A DNA stretch of 64,000 nt from Cordilura impudica (lineage: Eukaryota; Arthropoda; Insecta; Diptera; Scathophagidae): NCBI GenBank assembly GCA_963682025.1, contig OY821521.1:120452020-120516019 (forward strand). Reading direction: 5' to 3'. Positions 53,727 to 64,000 of this stretch are shown one piece after another. How positions within the stretch are numbered: position 1 is the stretch's first letter; each line of letters starts with the position of its first letter. The notes under the pieces were generated by a model. The model worked only from the letters and a program-made list of their open reading frames with translations. It did not search any database and was not told the origin of the DNA. Both the position numbers and the translations under genes were made by a program.

Positions 53727-54963
53727 TTGAGTGTCAGAACAACGACGAAATATGCAGGAAATATATTGATGTTTTCGCACTAGAAACGGAGAAAATTTCT
53801 GCGAATAATTTTTATAGGCAAAAATTACGTTTAAAGGATACGGAACCAACATACATAAAGAACTACAGGATACCTCATGCGCATAAGGATGAAATTAAGG
53901 GCCAAGTGGATAAATTATTGAAAGATGGTATAATTGAACCATCAGCTTCTGAATACAATAGTCCAATATTGCTAGTACTGAAAAAATCTCTAGCCGGAAG
54001 CGTTACCAGAAGATGGAGATTGGTAGTAGACTACAGGGCGGGTTATAAAAAATTGGTAGCAGATAAATTTCCATTACAAAGAATAGATGACATTCTTGAT
54101 CAGCTTGGTAAATCGAAAAATTTTTCTTGCCTAGACTTAACGTCTGGATTTCATCAGATTGAATTAGATGAGGACTCGAGGGATATTACATCATTTTCAA
54201 CAGACATGGGATCATTCCGTTTTAAGCGTCTTCCATACGGGCTTAAAATAGCACCTAAGTAATTTCAGAGAATGATGACTATTGCATTTGCTGGATTATC
54301 TCCAGCACAGGCTTTTTTATATATGGATGATTTAGTCGTACTTGGTCGTTCAGGTCGTTAGGTAGATGTTTTTGAGACCTGCCGGATATATAACCTTAAA
54401 CTACATACACGAAAGTGTTCGTTTTTCAGTCACGAAGTGACTTATTTGGTACACATTCTTCCGGACGATAGCAAATTCAAAAAAAAATTCAAGACTATCC
54501 CACACCTAAAAATGCCGACGAAACGAAAAGATTTGTTGCATTTTGTAATTATTATAGGCGTTTTGTTCCTAATTTCGCGGAACACGCTCGTTTCTTAACG
54601 AGACTATGTAGAAAAAATATTAAATTCGAATGGAATGGGGATTGTGAAAAAGCATTCCAATATTTGAAAAATTCACTACTGAGTCCAAGGATATTATAAC
54701 ATCCCAATTTTGATGAACAATTCTGCATAACAACCGATGCGAGTAAATACGCATGCGGTGCTGTACTGAGCCAGGAGCATAATGGGGCACAACTTCCCAT
54801 AGCATATGCTTCACGGTCATTCACGAAAGGTGAAGCGAACAAGTCTACTATTGAGCAGGAATTAGCGGCCATACACTGGGCGATTACATATTTCAGACCA
54901 TACATATATGTCACTATATTTATAGAGAGAAGCGATCACCGACCACTGTCGTACCTGTTCTCG
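53699..54963 (+). pseudogene. pol: gypsy2 reverse transcriptase and RNase H
   Basis: The RT frame 53699-54262 shows KLLKDGIIEPSASEYNSPIL, RRWRLVVDYR, FSCLDLTSGFHQIEL and FKRLPYGLKIAP. TAA at about 54260 is followed in the same sense by the catalytic YMDD at 54320-54331 and further stops. RNase H is recognisable in a shifted frame: TTDASKYACGAVL (about 54730), YASRSFTKGE, TIEQELAAIHWA (about 54850) and the SDHRPLSYLF block (about 54940). Its key carboxylates (Asp, Glu, Asp) are still encoded, but frameshifts break the protein. Confidence 0.85.
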
Positions 54964-56519
54964 ATGAAAAACCCTTCCTCAAAACTGACGCGCATGAGAT
55001 TGGATTTGGAAGAGTATGATTTTACGATAGAGTACCTAAGGGGAAAGGACAACCATGTCGCCGATGCCTTATCTAGGATAAGCATAGAGGACATAAAACA
55101 AATCAGAAACATTTTTATGGTGACAACTAGATCAAAATCTATAAAAACACTGCCAAAAACGGATGATAAAGTGGAACGTACAACAAAGACCCCAAGGCTT
55201 TATGAAACATTGAGTATAAAGGAGGTAAGAAGAAATGTTCGCCTAAAGTTTGACCCACAAGGCAAAACACCAAGGCGTTTCCTTAAACACGGGAAAATAA
55301 CATTAGAAAAAATTGGAATAGATGACCTTATTGTTAATGGGAAAATCGATTTGAGTCGATTCTTCCCTAGGTTGGAAAATGTGACCGACAACCAAGGCAT
55401 CGAAAAGTTGGAACTATCACTTAATGATATAATATTCGATAAAATTCAAGTCAATGAATTTAAGGAAATAGCGAACGAATTATTGAGGAAATTAATAATT
55501 GCGTTAACGCCGAAAAGATTAAGAGTTACTGCTGATGAGCAGAATACCCTCCTACAAAAATATCATAATGACCCGTTATATGGAGGTCACCCGGGAATAA
55601 CAAGTATGACAACGAAAATGAATGAAAAATATTTCTGGAATGGAATGTCCAGAGACATCCGTAACTACATGAAAAGGTGTAGGCAGTGTCAGACAAATAA
55701 GTCTCTACCAAAGAGCAGCGAGCCAATGGTGATAACGAAAACACCGATGCGCGCTTTCGATGTTGTCATTATTGATACAATAGGCCCCTTTATTAAGTCT
55801 AATAATGGCAATGAATACGCCATGACTATAATATGTGATTTAACGAAGTATTTGATCACCGTACCTATTCCAGACAAACAGGCTAGAACCGTAGCCAAGG
55901 CTATTTTCGAGAACTTCATTTTAATTCATGGTTCGATGAATAAAATTCTGACTGATATGGGATCAGAGTACAAAAACCAGACTATACAGGAACTTTGTAG
56001 ACTATTGAATATTGAGTACGCTACCTCGACAGCATACCATCATCAAACTTTAGGCACTATAGAAAGATCATATATCTCAGCGGACAGAACGGATTGGGAC
56101 GAATGGTTGAGATACTTCACGTATTGTTTCAATACAACACCATCTACTGTCCATGGGTACTGTCCGTATTAACTTATATTTGCCAAAGGGACACCTGACA
56201 TACCATTTCTTGATAATAATACTGTTGATCCACTATATAACATAGAGTCATACGAAAAAGAGGTAAGGTATAGGCTTCAGACGGCGCAGCAGCGCGCCGT
56301 AAAGCTCAGTACGATAGAAAAATTAGTCCCATTGAAGTTGGAATAGGAGATTTGGTCTTAATGGAGAACAATGCGGGCCATAAACTGAAGGGCTTGTTTA
56401 GGGGACCTTATTCGGTAGAAGAAATAGACGAATTAGGTAATTGTATCCTGTTGATGGGCAACGGTAAAACGATCAATATACATAAAAATAGGTTAACACA
56501 ATATAGTTTGGGAAGCTAG
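54964..56519 (+). pseudogene. pol: gypsy2 integrase
   Basis: A 402-codon frame (54964-56172) starts in the RNase H/integrase linker (VADALSRIS). The zinc domain HNDPLYGGHPGITSMTTKM...CRQCQ is followed by the core with Asp in VIIDTIGP, Asp in LTDMGSEYK and Glu in TLGTIERS, the D,D-35-E triad. Immediately after the Glu block a short in-frame deletion brings in SADRTDWDEWLRYF. TAA at 56170 separates the C-terminal domain, which continues to 56519 with a frame change (LKGLFRGPYSVEEID...NIHKNRLTQYS). Integrase would insert the cDNA. Confidence 0.87.
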
Positions 56520-57285
56520 GTTTAACTAGAGAATACAAAGCAGACGATTGGCCACCAATCCGGAATCTTACTAAAATTAGAATCAATTTTAAATCAACAA
56601 CTATTCTTAGCTAATTCTATACTAAATATAATGAATAGAAATAACTCATAATTTGAAGAAAAGGATATATAATATAATTAATTATTGTTACTCTAAACAG
56701 AATATGAGCATTCCAAATTTCACTGTGCTGAAAAGGAGAAAATTAAATCAAAATCTAATTAAAATTAATTCAACTAAAATGAAAATTATAATAAGAACTT
56801 TAAATTAAAATTAATTCAAATGAAATGAAAATTATAATAAGAACTTTAAATTAAAATTAATTCAAATGAAACGAAAATTATAATAAGAACTTTAAATTAA
56901 AATTAATTCAACTAGAATGAAAATTATAATAAAGAACTTTAAATTAAAATTAATTGAAATGGAAATTATAAAGAGAATTTTTCAATTAAAATCTAGTTAA
57001 AATTATTAAATAATCCTAGAAAATATTAAATTATATAATTTAGAATTGAAACCAAATAAATTAGTAATTAAAACTTAAGTTTATTTCAGGATTTTTGTAA
57101 CATTAAATTTAAATTGTCGATAATATTAATACAAATTGAGATTTCATTTTTTATAAGGAAAAAAGGGGAAGGAATAGTACCCTACGAATTTATCATAAAA
57201 ATTAAATCTCAAGCTAGAGCATAATCAAACTACTGTATTACATAAAAGAATGATCAACTGATCACTGCTAATTTTTTTCTATATA
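56520..57285. other. gypsy2 region between pol and the 3' LTR
   Basis: No env-like frame is present. The segment is AT-rich and contains the 46-bp repeat listed separately. Confidence 0.6.
56764..56990. repeat. 46-47-bp tandem repeat before the gypsy2 3' LTR, five copies
   Basis: ATTAATTCAA-(C/A)-T-AAATGAAAATTATAAT then AAGAACTTTAAATTAAA repeats at about 56764, 56810, 56856, 56902 and 56949, with the last copy diverged. Confidence 0.9.
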
Positions 57286-57293
57286 AAGGGAGG
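57286..57293 (+). promoter_or_regulatory. Polypurine tract of gypsy2
   Basis: AAAGGGAGG immediately before TGTAGCG of the 3' LTR. Confidence 0.78.
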
Positions 57294-57652
57294 TGTAGCG
57301 TGTTTGATTATTCGTTGTAACAATGCCTTCAGCATGTAACTCAAAACTCCACTTGTTGAGTTTTAATTGTCAACACTGCACTATAGCTGACCAACATGTA
57401 TTATGTTAACGTCAGCTACATATATCCCACGGTAGTTTAGTTTTAAGAATAGAACTAAGGTGTGGATGTATTTGTACGCGTGTGCATTTTAGGTGTACAT
57501 GTGTTCACAAGTTAAGGTAGAAATAGAATTGACAATAACAAGAGAATTCAGTCTTGATATAATAAATAAAGACAACGGTCTTTTAATAATAGCTTTTCGG
57601 AGCATACAAAAAACAAGTGTTTTATTTGAGAATATAAGTGATACCTATATCA
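57294..57652 (+). repeat. 3' LTR of gypsy2
   Basis: Same start and end as 41119-41456, with extra segments GCTACATATATCCC and ACATGTGTTCACAAG. Its end is followed by TCCT and LINE-A sequence. Confidence 0.92.
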
Positions 57653-57656
57653 TCCT

Positions 57657-58419
57657 GCTTATTTTCCAAAATGATTTATAATCTGGTTTTAAATTGGATT
57701 AAAATAATTGACACCATTTCTTATTGCGAATTAATACTTTTAATCAATCATATTACTTAGAAACTTAGTACATTGATTATAAAAAGTTTGCTCGGCTATA
57801 TTTGAAGATCGTTGGCTTTTTCTTTTAAAGCTTCTTAGTTTAATATATTTCACAGTACTTTCTGGTAATGTGTAATTATTTTGTTGAGTTATTTTAGACG
57901 TAGACACCTCCCTTGCTTCGAAAACTACATTTATAAATTTTTGGATTACCTGATCAATTACTACCTTGGTATTGTATATATCCGAATATAAAGTGATTTT
58001 AAAAAATTCATATAAATGTTCCAGTTGGTTGCACTATAATCATAATAATTGAGGTCAACCTGTAAGGCCACTGATTTTTTAAGTGTACATATAATGGGGC
58101 GATGGTCTGATGGTATTTCGTAATCGATTGTTTTTGTCTATATTTAAAGCGGAATTGCTTAAGGTAATATCGACTGTCGATGCTTCGCGATTGTGTTGAT
58201 GGGGAATAGGGTTGGAATATTAGGATAGTGAATGAAAAAATTTCTTGATTGCTGTAGGTTGTTGAGTGCGATACCTGCAGTATTATTTGAACGGCAATTC
58301 CAAGTACAATGTTTGTTATTTAGGTCACAAAATATTATATATTCTTTGGTGGAAGGTGTTAAGTTCAAGATATCTGCACAGTAGTTATGGGTATATCCTG
58401 GTGAAGATAACGAAGATGC
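57657..58419 (-). pseudogene. LINE-A copy 2: ORF2 linker and endonuclease piece
   Basis: The minus strand carries the RT linker (IKLRSFKRKSQRSS-like, about 57830) and the endonuclease end with NKHCTWNCRSNN (about 58300) and the ILNLTPSTKEYI block. It matches 49620-50400 of copy 3 by eye. Single-base losses shift the frame repeatedly. It ends at the AAT duplication of the inverted-repeat element. Confidence 0.85.
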
Positions 58420-58422
58420 AAT

Positions 58423-59083
58423 CAGCCCAATTCTAAACAAAAATTCCTCATGAAATATCTCACTTCTCCCTTTTCCCCTATTATGAATAAAAATTCCTTC
58501 CGAAAAAAATTTGATGGGAAAAAATTAGTTATTCTCAATGCACTTGATTTTAGTTTTTTCCCTCAAAAAATTTCCCTTGTAAAATAGACGGGAGTTTACA
58601 TAAAAATGTTAAAAGTACTTTGATAAAACAAAATTTAAATAAAAAAAAATTAATATTTTAATGTTCTTGTAGGTTGAAGACCACAAATAAAGCACACCTT
58701 CAACTTTTCTTAACTTTAATGAAATCCAGTTCAGGCATTGATTGCGTTTTCCATAGATTCAGCCCGAAATTGACTTTTAGCAATCTTTTAGCTATTTCGT
58801 TGTTGTTATTGTACAACACAAATTTCCTCCACAAGTGCTCGCATCATAGCTATGCTATTCATTTTTTATTTAATTTTTCTTTAAAATAAATTTATATTCG
58901 TTTGCACACACAAAAAAAATAGAAAATTTAATGTCAATAAGCAAAACAACTGGCTTCGAAATTCGATGATGCCATTTATTCATTTTTTTTATTCACGCGG
59001 AATTTATAATTGGAGAATTTTTATCTTGAGAAAAGTATTTTCCGTGAGAATGAAATTCCTTGAGAATATTCGTAATTGGGCTG
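58423..59083. mobile_element. 661-bp inverted-repeat DNA element (CAGCCCAATT termini)
   Basis: Ends CAGCCCAATTCTAAACAA (58423) and, inverted, CAGCCCAATTACGAATATTC (to 59083), inside a LINE-A copy whose sequence is continuous in copies 1 and 3. AAT is repeated at 58420-58422 and 59084-59086, which suggests a 3-bp duplication. Further inverted similarity includes AAATTCCTC / GAGAATG-like ends. On the minus strand near 58870-58700 there is a short Met-initiated frame with stops that may be the start of a dead transposase. The superfamily is not determined. Confidence 0.8.
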
Positions 59084-59086
59084 AAT

Positions 59087-59270
59087 AGGTCTATTATTTA
59101 TAATAACTTCAATTGCGATCTTTTCGATTGATGAGGTGTTTGATATAAAGAGGTTTTTATGTTCGACAAATTTAAAAACTAACAGAACTACTCCTCATCT
59201 TGCATCTGTTCTGTCACTTCTATATAAATAATAATTTTTAAAATAGGGTCTATGATTTTCCGAAAAATAT
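59087..59270 (-). pseudogene. LINE-A copy 2: endonuclease N-terminal piece
   Basis: Matches 50400-50590 of copy 3 on the minus strand, with the VALLIHKS-equivalent codons degraded and DARGGG shortened. Confidence 0.8.
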
Positions 59271-59570
59271 GTTTTTTTTAATTTTTTTTATTTATTTTTA
59301 AAAATTCAATTTGTACATTAAGAATAACCCCACGAAGCCGCTAAGGCTTGTCTGTAGGGTGATAAGTAAAGTATAATTTTATAAAAAGTTAACATGTTTT
59401 GATAATTCATTGCATATTCAAAAAAAAAATATTTTATGATAAATTAAGTATAATTTAATAAAAAAGTTTATATGTTTTCAGAATTCATTGCAGATTTATA
59501 AAAAATTTTCTAATTTGTTTTTTTCTAGTGTTTTTATTTTCTAGGCAACATGTTAAATATTTTTGGTAAA
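59271..59570 (-). mobile_element. Insertion with poly(T), probably the 3' end of another LINE
   Basis: About 300 bp interrupt LINE-A copy 2 where the other copies are continuous. It begins with a T-rich run (an A-rich tail on the minus strand) and contains the GC-rich stem GAAGCCGCTAAGGCTTGTC at about 59333-59351 and a repeat of about 90 bp (AAGTATAATTT...TATGTTTT...AATTCATTGCA, at 59366 and 59447). A minus-strand 3' UTR of an unidentified LINE would look like this. I could not fix the target duplication. Confidence 0.55.
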
Positions 59571-60864
59571 GCTTTTTAATATCTTCTCGTTCAATTAGTA
59601 GCTCAAATTGTTTTAATTTAGAAAAGTTGGAAGTGTCATTAGCATTTAAGTGAAGCATTTTGAATTCGTTTAAAGTTGTACAATCCATGGTCGTATTTCA
59701 CCATTGAGATTACAACTTCGATTTGTTGTACTTTTCAAGCGCACCTATGCAAATCATCCATCATCGATGCTAAATAAATCGTTGTTTGTTCTCAGCTGGT
59801 TAGCATATGTGGCTTTGCTGTTATTATTGTTATTGTCACATTTGTGTTGTTGTTTCTTAAATTTGGGAAATCTCCTACCCTTGATTGAAACGAGTTATTT
59901 TGTTGTTGTCTGCTGCTATTCTGACTTTTAGAAGTTACTCTTGTTCTAGTTTCCGAATAGAGAGAAAGTAACGGACAGTTGATGTTGATGTTTAAAGAGT
60001 GATCAGTTCTCTTTTCCACGTTTTTTGCAATTGAAGCATGTAAAAACAGCTGGTCTTTTTTGATTTGTGTTAAATGGACACACACTTGTATAATGTTGTT
60101 CTGCACATATCATGCACGCAGCACTTCGATGACAATGCTCACCACCATGTCCATATATTAAGTAGTTCCAACATTGAGTTGGTTTGTTCCTGGATTTAGA
60201 TTTGTATTTTTTCCAAGAAATTATAATATTGGAAATTGTTCTTACTTTTTTTAAGGCAGTTGGATTGAAATTTTTACGAACCAATTCAACTTTGTAAACT
60301 GCATTATTGTTCGAACTAAATTTGGTGACTATTTCAGTTACGGAAGAAGGGGGTAGGTTGTAGTAGCTCTTTGGTGATGTCCTCAGAGTTTAAGGTGGTG
60401 TATAACCTATTATCTTTGGAGCCATAAGAATGAAACTCTATCTTACTCTCTTTAAGTATTTGCTTGTAGCATTCGTACATTTCTTTACTTGGAGCGAAAA
60501 TGGAAGTACGTTTGAAAATAAAATCCTTACCAAGTAATTTTTGTGTTTCTGTAAATGAGGCGTTAGCTTCTACAACAATAGGTGGAGGTTTGCGTTGCTT
60601 AACATCGTTTATGTTTGATATGGGATTTACGTCCATATCATTGAGGCCAGCCAGCAGGCTGAATCTTTTGCTTTAAGTTGAAGCGATCGCTAAATTTTTA
60701 TTCCTGTTTTGTAGCTGAATTGTCTACCACGTGAGTTCAAATGAGGTCAAGAATAGGCAACTGCAAAAACAAAAATATACACTTGTTTTTAATTTTAAAT
60801 AGTTGTACTCTAAGCGCTTTAATTATTTACACGACCGTTCGGTAAGAGAATTAGATTGAAACTG
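59571..60864 (-). pseudogene. LINE-A copy 2: ORF2 start, ORF1 and 5' UTR
   Basis: ORF2 begins at the ATG near 59688. ORF1 is upstream on the minus strand, with its knuckle CWNYLIYGHGGEHC (about 60180-60140; the second Cys is replaced by Tyr), CFNCKKR and the middle domain from 60636. The ORF1 start region is damaged near 60670-60690, where codons of the basic N terminus are deleted. The 5' UTR with CGGTCG follows to 60864. Frameshifts are frequent, consistent with this being the older copy. Confidence 0.87.
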
Positions 60865-60876
60865 ACAAATAAAAAC

Positions 60877-61245
60877 AGCTACTTTTCATTTCTAAGACAA
60901 AACCGATGTTGACTTGTTAAGAAGTTTTCATAATTATATGCCTCTTTCATATAATTTATTAGAAATTAGAAGAGTAACTGAATCTAAAAAACAAGAAGTT
61001 TTTGCACTTGTCAAAAATGTCTGCGACGAAGATGCTGAACTTATCTTCCTTCACCCGCTGGACCAGCAGTGTCATTCTTTTGTCCTAAGAGAGAAGACTA
61101 TTGCTGTGTGCCTTTGGATAACATTTTATGTACTACTAGGATATACTACTTTGCTGAAAATGATGTAAAATTGACTGAATTACATTTCTCTAAGTTGCTT
61201 AAATATATACAAGCTACATATAGATGTCGGAATATAACATCTTAA
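60877..61245 (+). pseudogene. Relict transposon-type protein, second part
   Basis: After the second copy of the LINE-A duplication, coding sense resumes in the plus direction: RVTESKKQEVFALVKNVCDE (about 60973), then, after a frame change near 61055, PAVSFFCPKREDYCCVPLDN (61062 on) and a basic helix to TAA at 61243-61245. The P-x-x-REDxCxVPxxxIL block is, as I recall, the C-terminal partner of the HGKG...GGxxKR motif in the same uncharacterised protein family, which supports joining it to 38547-38772. The protein is broken by stops, frame changes and the insertions. Confidence 0.62.
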
Positions 61246-63859
61246 AGACACACTGTTGCTGAAAATATATTAAAAACATGTACATGTACACTTGATAACT
61301 TTATTTGAAAGAACATACTCGATTCATAAAAATATGAGAATGACAAAATGTTGCAGCTTCCTTTGGAAGCATTATTGTTAACTACTTAACAACAAACTAC
61401 TGAACTGATTGTTATGCAATGTTAAACATAGATTCTTTATCACACCTGACCTGACATAGGCTATGTTTTCTACATCCCTACGCCACCAGGGGGCGCTGAA
61501 GTGCAAAAATAGTACCGTTTGAGCAATTGGCACCTAATTTTACACAATCTTATTGAAAATGGCATTATTTAAAAATGGACCCGCAGACACCAATTGGTGT
61601 TTTATATTAATAAAAAGCTCATAATCTTGGGTTTTCGTTGAAACTTTTTGAACTTCGCAACTGTTTGGAGAAAAATTTACAAACCTTTCTGCAAATCCTT
61701 GTTTTAGTTCCGGAAACCACAATAATGTCATGCAATGTGAATTTTATATATTTTTTAATGCTAGGCTACTTAAATGAATGCATTTTTGTAAACTATGTGC
61801 TTCCATTAAAATCTTTACTAAATCCTGAAATGTTATAAATAGTTTTTGTAAATATTACTAATTTTCCGCAAGCGATCCTGCGAAACTAAATTTTTACAAT
61901 ATTGATATTTTCAAAATTCTATTTAAAAAATATATATACATCCCAGAACAATAAAACTTCACAGGTCATCTTAGGGCATAAGTATAAATAAATGTGCAAA
62001 GTTTCATACAAATCGGAGATGGTGGGTGACATGACTTGATTTCACATGAAATGACTCTTTATAACATTACAATATTTATGTTACCAATAGCATAACATAT
62101 ATGAATATTAAAAGCATATATTATAGAACCCTGATCAACGATTTCTATAATGACCATCGCTTCCTAAGTCATCGACCACGAGCACAACACTAGCTGAGGG
62201 AAGTTATAAAGTAGAACGTCTTCATATTAATTATGTCAAAAACACCTTAGCCGTTACTTTACTTAACATTTTCAATAAATTGCCACGACATCTTTATATA
62301 TTACTTATTTCCATAGAATAAAAAAAACTTATTAAAGAACATTTTATTTTTCGCAATGAATACTAACAAATAAGTCTTGAAAAAAATGATCTAATTTATA
62401 AATTAATCTTTAAGCAAAATTTCTTTTACATACTGCAGGTAAGGGATTATATTCAAACTTAATTCTAATTTAAATTGTTTCAATAAAATTGAATTGTAAA
62501 AATAATAATATATACATGTAGGTGCATAGAGATTGGCCTCTATCAAATTATTATAAAATCGGTCTCTATCATTTGTTTTTAACGCGCTTATAATTGCAAT
62601 TTGGCAGAATAAAGAAAATAAAATGGAAATTTAAACTACGGAGAATTACTGGATGAGGGGCGTGTCTAGAAAAGACATGTGGATCAAATGAGAAATGTTG
62701 AGAGTAAGTTTGGAACTGAAAATATTGAAAACAGAAAGATGGAAATGGAGCCAAGTGAACTTTCGATTTATTAAAAAATCCGTCTCCGTCTATGTCGCCT
62801 ATTACATTCAACTTGTCGCCTTAAAATAGAATTTAGTATGGTTATATTTATTAATTTTCAATTATTCTTACTAACATATATCCTCCCTACCTTCGAATAA
62901 TCGAACAGCAAATTATAGGTGCTTTCGTTTGGCCTTTTTGTTATTCTCACAGCAATATATCACTTAATAGGCTCATTTTATAATATAATGAGAGTTCTAA
63001 TTACGAAAAAAACGGTTTTGAAGTGAAGGGATCCCCCCTTTGGCCCCCTATGCATATCTTCAATACACCCTATTTTTGGTACTTTTTTAACTGACATTTT
63101 ATATATTTAAAATTCGAATTAAAAAAAAAAATTTAGTTTAATTGTATGTGAATAAGAATTATTAAATATATAGTTTTTCTCGATATGTAATACTTCCCTC
63201 GCTGCTGCTATGTTTAAATTTGAGTGTTCGACAAATCGAACGCTGGGCACTACTCAGTATTTTTTTTTAACAGAACATACGCATTTCCTTGGCAGAGAAC
63301 TTTGTTTTAAAATAAGTGTTGTTTTTGTTTTCATTTATTTTTCGGCAGCTGTGCAAAAAGCTGAACCAGTACTTAGCAGTGGCGTGTAAATTTGCACTTT
63401 AACGGGGGTCATACCAATATTGGAGGGGTTTTTACAAACAAATGACAGAGTCTCTTATTGAACTTTACGATGATTTCTGGCACAAATGCTGTATGAATTT
63501 TTTTGGATGGGCGTGGCGGTTATGAGTGGGGTAATTTGAACTGAATTAATTTCCCTAACCGCGTCCTGTTCCCACGATAAATTAGGAAAAAACCTAAGAC
63601 ACGCATAAAAACAATGAACTACCCTCCAAAACCTTGACGTCTGACGACACTGATTCTTATTCTGTAAGTTATAAAAGGTGAAACAATATGCATGTTTTGC
63701 GGAATGTGTTGTTTTTTTTGTGTGCTAATTTAGATGGAAATTTTCTTGAAGCCACTTATTACATGATTGCAAGTTCAACAGTAATCATTGGCTCTCAAAA
63801 AAATGAGAAAAAAAAATAATAAAGAGGAAAGTTTGAAAAATCTTTATTGTGCACTACAG
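61246..63859. other. Non-coding, low-repeat region
   Basis: I find no coding frame of note, no terminal repeats and no RNA gene. It holds a CTCF-like motif (listed separately). It is the longest stretch of the window without an obvious mobile element. Confidence 0.5.
61483..61498 (+). promoter_or_regulatory. Candidate CTCF binding site
   Basis: CCACCAGGGGGCGCTG matches the core of the CTCF consensus (CCACCAGGGGGCGCTA in vertebrates; AGRKGGCGC in flies) in an otherwise AT-rich stretch. CTCF is an insulator and architectural protein. Only the motif is seen here; binding is not shown. Confidence 0.55.
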
Positions 63860-64000
63860 GGAAAAATCTAATTTCAAATATGTGATCCACCGTGCTTTAA
63901 CCAAGGCTGATATAGAAGCAATGATAAATGACTGGAGTGATGAGGAGGCAGAAATTGCTTCTATAGTTAAGTGCCACCAGAAAAAGTTGACGAAAATACC
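63860..64000 (+). CDS. Possible coding exon running off the window
   Basis: A pyrimidine-rich stretch ending TTTATTGTGCACTACAG at 63859 looks like a 3' splice site. After it the frame is open for 47 codons to the window end, with KYVIHRALTKADIEAMIND and an acidic WSDEEAEI. A start of the type L-T-x-x-D-I-E followed by acidic residues occurs in piggyBac-like transposase N termini, but this is a weak resemblance. An ordinary host exon is equally possible. Confidence 0.35.

Larger units (their letters stand above)
41119..57652 (+). mobile_element. gypsy2: 412/mdg1-like LTR retrotransposon with nested insertions
   Basis: LTRs at 41119-41456 and 57294-57652 begin TGTAGCGTG and end CTATATCA, with TCCT duplicated at 41115-41118 and 57653-57656. 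A tRNA-Arg-type primer site follows the 5' LTR and a polypurine tract precedes the 3' LTR. Inside are a long leader, a small membrane-protein ORF, a hairpin array, gag and pol. Nested within are the 3.2-kb element copy 2 (43797-47045) and LINE-A copy 3 (47790-52007). Without these the element is about 9 kb. Gag lacks zinc knuckles and is RGN-rich, and the integrase core has the NEYAMTIICDLTKYL block, both as in 412/mdg1. LTR divergence (about 11 substitutions and several indels by eye) is larger than for the errantivirus shell. Confidence 0.87.
38773..60864 (-). mobile_element. LINE-A copy 2, full length, split by later insertions
   Basis: The 3' end is at 38773 and the 5' end (inverse of CAGTTTCAATC) at 60864. 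The 12-bp duplication ACAAATAAAAAC flanks it at 38761-38772 and 60865-60876, which shows that the distant pieces belong to one insertion. LINE segments are 38773-38941, 39434-41118, 57657-58419, 59087-about 59270 and about 59571-60864. The gaps are a MITE (38942-39430), the LTR element gypsy2 (41119-57652), a second inverted-repeat element (58423-59083) and a short LINE-like piece (about 59271-59570). Confidence 0.88.

Overview
This window looks like repeat-dense, AT-rich chromatin from a higher fly (Diptera, Brachycera; species not determinable here). The evidence is the mix of mobile-element lineages: Jockey-type and R1-type LINEs, errantivirus-like LTR elements with a tRNA-Lys primer site, a 412/mdg1-like LTR element with a tRNA-Arg primer site, hobo/Hermes-like hAT elements, and the fly repeat signature ending in GTCCGTCTGTCCGTCTG. 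No intact single-copy host gene is evident. Almost every recognisable coding region is a transposable-element gene, and nearly all are broken.

Layout. 1-600: envelope remnant of an errantivirus-type element (minus). 618-5335: a LINE (LINE-B, minus) split by a 3.97-kb DNA transposon (979-4949) with 8-bp target duplications; a fragment of LINE-A follows (5344-5577). 5.6-10.2 kb: non-coding, with a small inverted-repeat element, a 74-bp tandem repeat, a tRNA-Lys-derived SINE-like unit and very AT-rich tandem repeats. 10.26-11.15 kb: Jockey-type LINE fragment (LINE-C, minus). 11.15-17.64 kb: Ty3/gypsy element (gypsy1, plus) split by an internally deleted hAT element (13765-15981). 17644-25653: an errantivirus shell (minus) with two about 425-bp LTRs, containing an R1-clade LINE (19172-25127, minus). 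27.19-30.37 kb: a 3.2-kb non-coding element whose inverted partner lies at 43.80-47.05 kb. 31461-36023: LINE-A copy 1 (plus), carrying a MITE. 37.7-38.5 kb: gypsy-type integrase remnant (minus).

From 38.5 to 61.2 kb there is a multi-level nest. A relict protein gene (plus; 38547-38772 and 60877-61245) is split by a LINE-A copy (minus; 38773-60864; 12-bp target duplication). That LINE is split by a 412/mdg1-like LTR element (gypsy2, plus; 41119-57652; TCCT duplication). Gypsy2 contains the second 3.2-kb element and a further LINE-A copy (47790-52007, minus; about 15-bp duplication). The order of events is therefore relict gene, LINE-A, gypsy2, then the 3.2-kb element and a second LINE-A. LINE-A was active both before and after gypsy2 arrived. 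The end of the window (61.3-63.86 kb) is low in recognisable repeats, holds a near-perfect CTCF-type motif, and ends in what may be the first part of a coding exon (63860-64000).

The least expected signals are in the gypsy2 leader: a regular array of 37-40-nt units that each fold into a short hairpin with compensatory changes between units (42996-43412), and an intact 72-codon gene for a small single-pass membrane protein with a myristoylation-type N terminus (42453-42671).
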